The notes under the pieces were generated by a model, which was given only the letters and a program-made list of their open reading frames with translations, was not told the DNA's origin and did not search any database. A program made the position numbers and the translations under genes. From Eubacterium sp. (GTDB lineage: Bacteria > Bacillota > Clostridia > Oscillospirales > Acutalibacteraceae), in contig JAIDLO010000137.1 in the NCBI GenBank assembly GCA_029050995.1, forward strand, positions 1 to 10,619: a stretch of DNA of 10,619 nt, written 5' to 3'. Positions 4,584 to 10,619 of this stretch are shown one piece after another. Numbering within the stretch: the stretch's first letter is position 1; each line of letters opens with the position of its first letter.

Positions 4584-7500
4584 TTATTTAATTATATTCT
4601 TTCTTCTTAATACCTCATATCCTGCAAAAGCAGCAAGGGAAGCTATTGAAATCAAAACACCCAAAGCCAAGCCGTTTGGTCTGTATATATATTCAACAGT
4701 ATGTTCGCCTGCTTTAATCAAAACACCAAGCTGGCTTTTTCCGATTTCAAAGGTTTCCTGCTTATCGCCGTCTACATAAACGCTCCAGCCTGTGTCATAA
4801 GGAATAGAAGAATAGAGCGTGCAGTTACTGTCAACTGTGATTTTGCCCTGAATCATCGTGCCGGAATAATCTGTAATTTCAAGTGCATGCTCCGCAAGTC
4901 TTTTATAGCCCGCATTCAGCACATTTTTATTTAAGCTGTAAGCGTATAGATCAAGGCTTGCACTGTCGCTGCTCATAGAAGCACTGTCGATTGTAATTGT
5001 AGCTTTTTCGCCTGCATCAAAATATCCCAAATCAAGAATATAAGGGGTATCCAAATCCTGTGAAATAACTTTATCCTTATGCTTGCAGTTTATGCCTGTT
5101 ATATTGGAAGAGGAAAGATAAACATACAGATTTCCGTTTTGCGTTGCCTGCAATTCTATGGTAGCACTGCCGGAGTTTTCGCTGAATTTTTTCAGCTGAT
5201 AATTGCCGTTTCCGGTAATTGTATCGCCGGACATTCCGTCATAATCGGTTGAAAGATATTTTACCTCAGAAAATACATCCGAAAATCCTGTTGCAAGCGT
5301 GAAGAAATCAGTCTGAAGCTGGAACGGATTGCCCTCAGTCGTATCCCATACATCTATTGCCGAGTTAATGCAGTAGGCAATAGGGAGGAAATAATCGTTT
5401 TCAAAAATTGGTGAGTCGAAATCTTCGGATTCGTAAACTCTTGTATAAAGGTCTGTGCTTGGTCTGACATCTTCGCCGTTATAAATAAGATATTTAAGGG
5501 AATACATTAAATTATAAACAGGAGTCTGCGTATTATATGTGTAGCTGTTTATTCTGTTTCCGTACATTCCAAGGCTGTATTGAAGTCTTGAATAGTTTTC
5601 GTAAGCCATAGAAGAGAAATTGCTCATACCTCTGTAGCCGTAAATACATGGATCCATTCTTGTGTTTAAATGGCAAAGCTCTGTTCTGTAAAAGCCTGTA
5701 TCATTTTCATCAAGATAATCAACAGCGTTTACATAAGCGTTGTAATTCTGATTGTAATTAGAAAGCTCTTGATTGAAATTAAATGCATTTGTGTCTGAAA
5801 TAATAACCTCGCAGAATGCGGAAGCAACAATTAAAATGCTTAAAACAAAGCGGCTGAGTTTTTTGCTTTTGATTAAAAAGAGAATTGCTGTCCATACAAT
5901 GATAAAGCCGATTGTTGCATAAATTGTAAAATCGGTCATTTTATTTGTTTTCATTTCCTGTGAAATGGCGATAAATGCAATCCACGCAAAAGAAACAAAG
6001 CCGATTTCCTTAATTCCGATTGCTTTAAGATTTGATAATGCTTTGTATGCAACAACAAGCAGAACAAAGGAATACATAAATGAAAAACGATAAGGCAAAT
6101 CATTCGGGAAATGGAAAGCATGCCAAACGAAATTAAGATAATTTGTATTAAAGGATACAAACAGGATTAAAAGAAGCGCTATATATGCAAATTTATCTCT
6201 TAAATCAATCTTTTTATTTACAACAAATAAAGGAACAAGAATAAGCGTTAATACACCGCAGTAAATATTCGGCAGAACATCATCTCCGCTTGAACGGATT
6301 GTTGTTTCAAGGGCTGCAAAATGGCTCTGCAGAAAATCAAGTATAGTAAAATAAGACTTTGCTTCAGACGGAAAACTATCGGATGTTGCACTGCAGCCGG
6401 ATAATACTTTATAAACAGGAATCAGGAAGAACGCACATACAGCCCCTACGAATATAGAAGAAACAGCAAACTTTATACCGCGATTGATAAATTTATTGTT
6501 GTATATTTTTTTGAGTGAAAGCTTCTTTGAGGAAACAAAGCTGGTGTCAACCTGATTTGAATGATAAGAAATAATGAAGTATGCAAGAAAATAAAGGACA
6601 GAGAAGATACACATCATATATCCAATGTAATAGCTGGAATACATTACATAGATAAATGAAACAATGTAAAGCGTACATTTTCCTTTATTGATTATATTCT
6701 CAATTCCAAGAACGATTAGAGGCAGCATAATCATGCCGTCCAGCCACATAATGTTCCAGAAATATGCAAGCATATAAGCGCCAAATGCGTACAGTACGCC
6801 GAAGGAAGCACTTGTAAACGAGTGTTTCTTTTGGCTCTTTTTTATATAAAGTGTAAATGCACCTGCTGAAAGCATACATTTAATTGCAACGATTGTTGAA
6901 ATTGCAAAAGGCATCTGATCCCTGTCAAATAAAAAGATAAAGATGTTTAACGGGCTTGAAAGATAGTTGAAATAATTGCCTAAAAAGCTTGAACCGCCGC
7001 CCGAAATCCAGCTGTATAAAAAGGTTTCATGATTTGTAACCCTGTCAAAAAGCTCAACAAACAGCGGACCATATTGATGATATAAATCCATTCTTAAAAC
7101 GGTTGTATCGCCAAAAGGGAAAACCTTGTACACAAGAAACATAAAGCCCATTCCAAGCAGAGAAATCAGCATAGAAAGCGCAATGAATCTGTTGCTCCAA
7201 AGCTTTGTGTAAACCTTGCCGTTCTGCATATTGTTCGGCGATTTTGTGCAGTTGAAAATCAGTATTCTTGCAATTGAGTAATTTGTAATAAATATAAATA
7301 TTGCAACGATTAACCAAACTGTATAGTCATATAAACCAAGCTTGCTGCATAAAACTGCCATAGCTGCCTTGTATATACCGAAATGAAGAACTGCGTTAAG
7401 TACACCAAAGATAATCTGTGTTTTCAAGGAAGAAGAGGAACTCTTTTTAAACACAAAGTATTTTTGGAGCAAAAGCAAAACAGCTTCGGCAGCAATAAAA

Positions 7501-7661
7501 GCAATGATACAGGAGATATTAACAGCCACGCCGAAAAATGTTTTAAAAAGCTGCTTAACAGCTAATAAAACAAAGAATGAAAGCGAAAATGAAATTGCGT
7601 AATTTGCAGTTTCGCTATTTATAAATTGATTTGAAAATAAATTTGTTTTTTTAGTATCCAT
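4584..7661 (-). CDS. yfhO: YfhO-family membrane glycosyltransferase with N-terminal GtrA/GtcA-like domain
   Basis: The protein has 1025 residues; typical YfhO proteins are, as I recall, about 850-900. Residues about 18-137 form four hydrophobic helices. Two segments resemble the GtrA-family 'NFxxxRxWVF' signature: QKYFVFKK (66-73) after helix two and NYSIARILIF (127-136) after helix four. From about 155 the YfhO/GT-C part begins: a first helix, then an extracytoplasmic loop with DLYHQYGPLF (192-201; the Asp is the likely GT-C catalytic residue), SSFLGNYFNYLSSP (224-237), MWLDGMIMLP (305-314), FPNDLPYRFSF (518-528), and a large external region from about 620 with YGYRGMSNFSS (674-684), ending in a helix near residues 995-1015. 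In Bacillus and Listeria YfhO works with CsbB and the GtrA-type protein GtcA to glycosylate lipoteichoic acid; the same role is inferred here, polymer unknown. RBS AGGTGG lies 6 nt before the ATG. Confidence 0.88.
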   Translation of the reverse strand: MDTKKTNLFSNQFINSETANYAISFSLSFFVLLAVKQLFKTFFGVAVNISCIIAFIAAEAVLLLLQKYFVFKKSSSSSLKTQIIFGVLNAVLHFGIYKAAMAVLCSKLGLYDYTVWLIVAIFIFITNYSIARILIFNCTKSPNNMQNGKVYTKLWSNRFIALSMLISLLGMGFMFLVYKVFPFGDTTVLRMDLYHQYGPLFVELFDRVTNHETFLYSWISGGGSSFLGNYFNYLSSPLNIFIFLFDRDQMPFAISTIVAIKCMLSAGAFTLYIKKSQKKHSFTSASFGVLYAFGAYMLAYFWNIMWLDGMIMLPLIVLGIENIINKGKCTLYIVSFIYVMYSSYYIGYMMCIFSVLYFLAYFIISYHSNQVDTSFVSSKKLSLKKIYNNKFINRGIKFAVSSIFVGAVCAFFLIPVYKVLSGCSATSDSFPSEAKSYFTILDFLQSHFAALETTIRSSGDDVLPNIYCGVLTLILVPLFVVNKKIDLRDKFAYIALLLILFVSFNTNYLNFVWHAFHFPNDLPYRFSFMYSFVLLVVAYKALSNLKAIGIKEIGFVSFAWIAFIAISQEMKTNKMTDFTIYATIGFIIVWTAILFLIKSKKLSRFVLSILIVASAFCEVIISDTNAFNFNQELSNYNQNYNAYVNAVDYLDENDTGFYRTELCHLNTRMDPCIYGYRGMSNFSSMAYENYSRLQYSLGMYGNRINSYTYNTQTPVYNLMYSLKYLIYNGEDVRPSTDLYTRVYESEDFDSPIFENDYFLPIAYCINSAIDVWDTTEGNPFQLQTDFFTLATGFSDVFSEVKYLSTDYDGMSGDTITGNGNYQLKKFSENSGSATIELQATQNGNLYVYLSSSNITGINCKHKDKVISQDLDTPYILDLGYFDAGEKATITIDSASMSSDSASLDLYAYSLNKNVLNAGYKRLAEHALEITDYSGTMIQGKITVDSNCTLYSSIPYDTGWSVYVDGDKQETFEIGKSQLGVLIKAGEHTVEYIYRPNGLALGVLISIASLAAFAGYEVLRRKNIIK

Positions 7662-7690
7662 AATTTTCCACCTATATATATTCTTTTAAA

Positions 7691-7719
7691 ATAATAGCAC
7701 ATTATTGTTCATTCTTCAA
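7691..7719 (-). promoter_or_regulatory. Candidate sigma-A promoter of yfhO
   Basis: On the minus strand TTGAAG (7714-7719, 4 of 6) and TATTAT (7691-7696, 5 of 6) are 17 nt apart. The predicted leader before the ATG is about 20-25 nt and contains the AGGTGG ribosome binding site. Confidence 0.45.
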
Positions 7720-7743
7720 TGCATTTATTTTGAAGCCGCATTG

Positions 7744-7772
7744 TCATATTTAAGGACAAGAATTCATATAAC
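7744..7772 (+). promoter_or_regulatory. Candidate sigma-E promoter of the spoIIIA operon
   Basis: TCATATT (7744-7750) fits the Bacillus sigma-E -35 consensus KMATATT at every position. CATATAAC (7765-7772) matches CATACAMT at 6 of 8, with a 14-nt spacer. In B. subtilis spoIIIA is a sigma-E operon, so position and type agree. The predicted start falls at about 7779, directly on the ribosome binding site, giving a very short leader. Confidence 0.55.
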
Positions 7773-7778
7773 TTACTG

Positions 7779-7784
7779 AGGTGA
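7779..7784 (+). promoter_or_regulatory. Ribosome binding site that favours a TTG start for spoIIIAA
   Basis: AGGTGA is 5 nt before the TTG at 7790. The in-frame GTG at 7781 lies inside this motif and has no separate Shine-Dalgarno sequence, so 7790 is preferred. Confidence 0.55.
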
Positions 7785-7789
7785 GTAAA

Positions 7790-8770
7790 TTGGGAATAAA
7801 AAGTGTTCTTCCGTCACTTTCCGCAGGTATATTAAATGCGTTTTCATTTCTGCCGAATGAAATATTAAAGCAGATCAATGAAATCAGAATAAGAAAAAAT
7901 CTGCCCTTAGTATTAGTGTTCGGAAAAAATTGCCTTTTTATAACAAGCAAGGGAAAACTTCTTAATCATTATTCAGAGCAATGCTACATTGTTGATGAAG
8001 AGGAATTTGATTTGATTTTCAGAAAGCTGAGCAATTATTCGGTTCATTCCGTTATTGATAATTTAACAAAAGGCTTTATTACAGCAGACGGCGGAAACAG
8101 AATCGGTGTATCATCAACAGCGGTTATTAAAGATAAGGAAATAACTGCGGTTAAAGAAATCAATTCGCTGAATATAAGAATCGCAAATGAAATTAAAGAT
8201 TGTGCAAGGCAGATTCTTAATTTACTTTATATAAACAGCTTTCCGAGTATTATCGTTGCATCGCCTCCCGCAGGAGGAAAAACAACATTTCTTCGTGATT
8301 TTTCAAGATTGCTTTCCGGTGGATTTAATAATAATTACAGAAAAGTTGCCATAATTGATGAAAGAAACGAAATTGCGTATAAAGGCGCGAATAGTATTTG
8401 TGCTGATGTAGGAATCAATACCGATATATTAACGGGTTATCCAAAAGGCGAGGGTATTGAAATGGCAATCAGAACATTATCTCCCGATATTATTATCTGT
8501 GATGAAATCTCCAAATCTTCAGAGGTTGAAGCAATGGCAGATGGCTTTTTATCCGGTGTCCGCTTTGCCGTATCTGTTCATGCATCAAGCAAAGCAGAAA
8601 TCATCCATAAAAAAATTATCAGAGAGCTGATTACAAAAAATGAGTTTGATTACATCGTTTTGCTTAATGATTATACAAATGATTTTGAAATAATGGAAGT
8701 AAGTGAAATTAGAAGTGAAATATTTAGGAATTATTCTTCTGAATTTATCATGGATTGCAGCAGGCTTTAA
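7790..8770 (+). CDS. spoIIIAA: Stage III sporulation protein AA, secretion-type ATPase
   Basis: This is a mother-cell ATPase, related to type II/IV secretion ATPases, thought to power or assemble the SpoIIIA-SpoIIQ channel across the septal membranes; it is needed for forespore sigma-G activity. It has 326 residues from the TTG start, in the usual range of just over 300. Visible signatures are an N-terminal INEIRIRKNLPL motif (30-41), a Walker A loop ASPPAGGKTT (157-166), the family's IDERNEIAY (189-197), TGYPKGEGIEMAIRTLSPD (215-233), and a Walker B segment IIICDE (234-239) followed by a VHASS motif (263-267). There is no membrane segment, consistent with a cytoplasmic ATPase docked on the membrane. 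It is first in its operon, divergent from yfhO, and overlaps spoIIIAB by about 56 nt. The alternative start is GTG at 7781. Confidence 0.93.
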   Translation: MGIKSVLPSLSAGILNAFSFLPNEILKQINEIRIRKNLPLVLVFGKNCLFITSKGKLLNHYSEQCYIVDEEEFDLIFRKLSNYSVHSVIDNLTKGFITADGGNRIGVSSTAVIKDKEITAVKEINSLNIRIANEIKDCARQILNLLYINSFPSIIVASPPAGGKTTFLRDFSRLLSGGFNNNYRKVAIIDERNEIAYKGANSICADVGINTDILTGYPKGEGIEMAIRTLSPDIIICDEISKSSEVEAMADGFLSGVRFAVSVHASSKAEIIHKKIIRELITKNEFDYIVLLNDYTNDFEIMEVSEIRSEIFRNYSSEFIMDCSRL

Positions 8771-9176
8771 TCATTCAAGAAGGCTTAAAAGAAAATGCAT
8801 TTTATCAAATGAATTAATTGAAATGTGTAATCTTATGGCAATAGAGCTTGAGTTTTCGGTTAATGAAACAGGAAAAATTATAAAAAGGCTAAGCAATGAG
8901 ACAACACTTTCGCATTTAACCTTCCTTCAAAATATAAGTCTTGAAAATATTGATATAAAAACAGAACTTGATAAAGAGGATAATGAAAGAATAAATTTTC
9001 TTTTTAAAAACATTGGTAAAACAGATTCCGCTTCTATGCTTAATCTGATTGAAGCGTTTAAGCAGAATATGCTTGTCAGCCGAAAGAATTATGAGGATTA
9101 TTATAAAAGCCACAGCAAGCTTTATATCGCTTTTGGAATGTTCGGTTCTTTGGCAGTTACCCTTGTTTTGATATAG
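8715..9176 (+). CDS. spoIIIAB: Stage III sporulation protein AB
   Basis: SpoIIIAB is a membrane protein of the mother-cell SpoIIIA complex, structurally related to GspF-type platform proteins of type II secretion, and is believed to couple the SpoIIIAA ATPase to the rest of the channel. From GTG 8715 the product has 153 residues: an N-terminal helix (KYLGIILLNLSWIAAGF, 2-18), a basic RRLKRK turn, a long helical cytoplasmic region with an ELEFSVNETG segment (about 44-53), and a C-terminal helix (FGMFGSLAVTLVLI). This two-helix layout and the size match the B. subtilis protein (about 170). GTG 8715 is chosen because the family begins directly with 'MxKLLG'; GTG 8703 would add four residues. Neither has a well-spaced Shine-Dalgarno sequence, so translation probably depends on coupling to spoIIIAA. 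Confidence 0.85.
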   Translation: MKYLGIILLNLSWIAAGFNHSRRLKRKCILSNELIEMCNLMAIELEFSVNETGKIIKRLSNETTLSHLTFLQNISLENIDIKTELDKEDNERINFLFKNIGKTDSASMLNLIEAFKQNMLVSRKNYEDYYKSHSKLYIAFGMFGSLAVTLVLI

Positions 9177-9185
9177 GAGGATTAA

Positions 9186-9380
9186 ATGGAAGTTAATTTG
9201 ATATTTAAAATTGCGGCAATCGGAATTATAGTATCCGTATTAAATACTGTGCTTGTTCGAAGCGGCAGGGAAGACCAGGCAATGCTGACAACGCTTGCAG
9301 GTGTCGTTGTTGTTTTAATGATGCTTATTCCCGAAATAAGCGAGCTTTTTTCAACTGTTAAGTCGCTGTTTAATTTATGA
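9186..9380 (+). CDS. spoIIIAC: Stage III sporulation protein AC
   Basis: A 64-residue protein with two transmembrane helices (about 5-23 and 33-50), near the 68 residues of B. subtilis SpoIIIAC. The start MEVNLIFKIAAIGIIV aligns with the family's 'NxIFQIAGxGIVV', and the loop HTIL/REDQA-type segment is seen as NTVLVRSGREDQ. It is an integral inner component of the SpoIIIA channel in the mother-cell membrane. AGGAGG (9175-9180) lies 5 nt before the ATG and overlaps the spoIIIAB stop codon. Its own stop overlaps the spoIIIAD start (ATGA). Confidence 0.92.
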   Translation: MEVNLIFKIAAIGIIVSVLNTVLVRSGREDQAMLTTLAGVVVVLMMLIPEISELFSTVKSLFNL

Positions 9381-9757
9381 GTGTTTTAATAGGAATTTCT
9401 CTTTCTGCACTTATTCTTGCAGTTTTAATAAGAGAGTATAACAAAACAGCTTCAATCGTTATTGTAATTGCTGCTTCGGGGATGATTTTTCTTAGAATTG
9501 CATCTGATGTTTCAACGATATTTGAATCATTAACGCATATTTCTTCAGGCGTTGAAACGGCAGCAAATTATATAAAACTGATGATGAAGGTGCTTGGCAT
9601 TGTGATTATAACGCAGTTTACGGCTGATTTATGTCGAGATTGCGGAGAAAATTCACTTGCAAGCCAAACCGAAACAGCTGCAAAAATAATCGTTGTTTCA
9701 ATGATTTTGCCGTTGTTTGAAACGGTTATTAAAATTGTGGCAGGATTTTTAGAATGA
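9377..9757 (+). CDS. spoIIIAD: Stage III sporulation protein AD
   Basis: A 126-residue integral membrane protein, close to the 133 residues of B. subtilis SpoIIIAD. Hydrophobic segments lie at about 2-17, 25-40, 67-80 and 104-123. The middle holds SGVETAANYIKLMMKVLGI (57-75) and TADLCRDCGENSLASQTETA (81-100), the latter matching the conserved 'CxDxGExALAxKxExA' region between helices, which is a good family marker. It starts in an ATGA overlap with spoIIIAC and ends in an ATGA overlap with spoIIIAE, so translation is coupled at both ends. Confidence 0.92.
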   Translation: MSVLIGISLSALILAVLIREYNKTASIVIVIAASGMIFLRIASDVSTIFESLTHISSGVETAANYIKLMMKVLGIVIITQFTADLCRDCGENSLASQTETAAKIIVVSMILPLFETVIKIVAGFLE

Positions 9758-10619
9758 AAAGATTTTTATATGTGTTTGCAGTATTCGTTATTGTGCTTTT
9801 TATTCCGCAAACAGTGTATGCAGAAGACGCAGATGCGTATCAGGAACAGCTGAAGCAATATGATTTTTCGTTTATGGAAGAATTGGATGAGGATACTTAC
9901 GATTTACTGGAAGAACTTGGAATAACAAATTTTGATTATAACACGCTTGTTCATTTTTCGTTTTCTGATTTTTTTAAAACGATTAAAGATATGCTTAAAG
10001 GTGCGGTTCAAACACCGATTGAAGCTTGCATAGCAATCTTTGTGTTTATTATTATTTCGTCCTTTTTTCAAAATCTGAAAACAACTATGATCAATGATGA
10101 AATGAGCTCTGTGTTTTCTACTGTAAGCGCACTTGTAATTGCAGTTGTTTTGGCTATTAAAATGAAAACGACAATCAGCCTTGCTTGTACTGCAATATCT
10201 GTCTGTGCCGATTTTGTGTTTGCATTTATACCTGTATTCTGCATTATTGTTGCAGCTTCGGGGAACACAGTTGCGGCATTCTCAACAAATACAATGCTGC
10301 TTTCTCTTGCCCAGATTTTGAATTATGTTTCAAAAAATGTATTTGTACCGCTTACAAATTGTTTTCTTGCAATCGGTATATGTTCAGGGCTCAGAAGTGA
10401 ACTGAATCTGAATTCCTTGCTGGCATTTTTGAAAAAATACATAACAACATTTATTTCCGTTGCAGCAGCAGGCTTTGTTTCAGTGCTGTCTATTAAAACG
10501 GCTGTTGCTGCAAGGGCAGATGCAATCGGTCTGCGTTCAATCCGATTTGCTATAAATTCTGTTGTTCCCGTGATTGGCAGTGCAATCAGCGAGGGCTTAT
10601 TATCCATTCAGTCTTATTC
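9754..10619 (+). CDS. spoIIIAE: Stage III sporulation protein AE (partial, 3' end outside window)
   Basis: The reading frame is open from the ATG at 9754 to the window edge, giving 288 full codons of about 390-400 expected. An N-terminal signal sequence is seen (MKRFLYVFAVFVIVLF... ending near VYA, residues 21-23), then an acidic extracytoplasmic region (24-55), then several hydrophobic helices starting at about 90. The family signature is clear near the end of the visible part: SIKTAVAARADAIGLRSIRF (249-268) followed by NSVVPVIGSAISEG, matching the 'SVKTAVxxGADAVGLKTxKF...VPVVG' core of SpoIIIAE. It is the large polytopic subunit of the SpoIIIA channel in the mother-cell membrane. It overlaps spoIIIAD by ATGA. 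spoIIIAF, AG and AH are expected beyond the window. Confidence 0.92.
   Translation, partial: MKRFLYVFAVFVIVLFIPQTVYAEDADAYQEQLKQYDFSFMEELDEDTYDLLEELGITNFDYNTLVHFSFSDFFKTIKDMLKGAVQTPIEACIAIFVFIIISSFFQNLKTTMINDEMSSVFSTVSALVIAVVLAIKMKTTISLACTAISVCADFVFAFIPVFCIIVAASGNTVAAFSTNTMLLSLAQILNYVSKNVFVPLTNCFLAIGICSGLRSELNLNSLLAFLKKYITTFISVAAAGFVSVLSIKTAVAARADAIGLRSIRFAINSVVPVIGSAISEGLLSIQSY

Noticed and set aside
4405..4779. Plus-strand open frame of 124 codons crossing the palindrome cluster
   Set aside because: It reads through five palindromes, a strong terminator and the antisense of yfhO. It has no ribosome binding site, and its start lies inside an inverted repeat.
6435..6451. GCCCCTACGAA inside yfhO, resembling the end of a GTAGGGG repeat
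   Set aside because: Only the head is present, with no complementary arm, and it encodes an ordinary FVGAV stretch of a helix. Chance is sufficient.
7383..7565. Plus-strand 60-codon frame over the start of yfhO
   Set aside because: It is antisense to the GtrA-like region, with no initiation signal and no sequence character of its own.
10068..10607. Minus- and plus-strand frames overlapping the end of the window
   Set aside because: They are shadows of spoIIIAE, whose family signature is clear in the plus frame starting at 9754.

Overview
The window looks like the chromosome of an anaerobic, endospore-forming Firmicute of class Clostridia, most likely an Oscillospirales/Ruminococcaceae-type gut bacterium. 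The reasons are low GC, strong AGGAGG-type ribosome binding sites, a spoIIIA sporulation operon, a long clostridial-type PRPP synthetase, a BspA-like leucine-rich-repeat surface protein, and intergenic palindromes with a GTAGGGG head. The placement is by impression; no search was run.

Layout, left to right. (1) Positions 2-73 are the tail of an upstream membrane protein, followed by a hairpin. (2) 184-915 is a cytoplasmic protein with a DUF4375/DMP19-like C-terminus. (3) A 12-bp bidirectional terminator separates it from the convergent prs gene (985-2163, minus). (4) The 450-nt gap 2164-2616 holds the prs promoter, a block of palindromic repeats, a consensus-like promoter, a 121-nt nested inverted-repeat leader and an intrinsic terminator just upstream of the next gene. 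(5) 2617-4338 encodes a secreted LRR_5/BspA-like protein whose signal-peptide N-region is encoded by a copy of the palindromic repeat. (6) 4341-4567 is a dense cluster of palindromes ending in two terminator-like hairpins. (7) 4584-7661 (minus) is a large YfhO-family membrane glycosyltransferase with an extra N-terminal four-helix domain that reads as GtrA/GtcA-like. (8) Divergent from it, behind a candidate sigma-E promoter, runs the start of spoIIIA: spoIIIAA, AB, AC, AD and a truncated spoIIIAE that leaves the window.

How the parts work together. prs supplies PRPP for nucleotide, His and Trp synthesis. The LRR protein and the YfhO protein both act at the cell envelope, the second probably decorating a cell-wall polymer. 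The spoIIIA genes encode the mother-cell half of the SpoIIIA-SpoIIQ channel that sustains the forespore after engulfment. The overlaps and spacing of AA to AE indicate translational coupling in a single operon.

The points most worth a second look are the GtrA-YfhO fusion (two partners of the GtcA/CsbB/YfhO lipoteichoic-acid glycosylation pathway in one chain), the structured leader plus terminator ahead of the LRR gene, and the GTAGGG-headed palindrome family, whose stems differ in sequence yet keep pairing and which appears as terminator, spacer and coding sequence within 2 kb.
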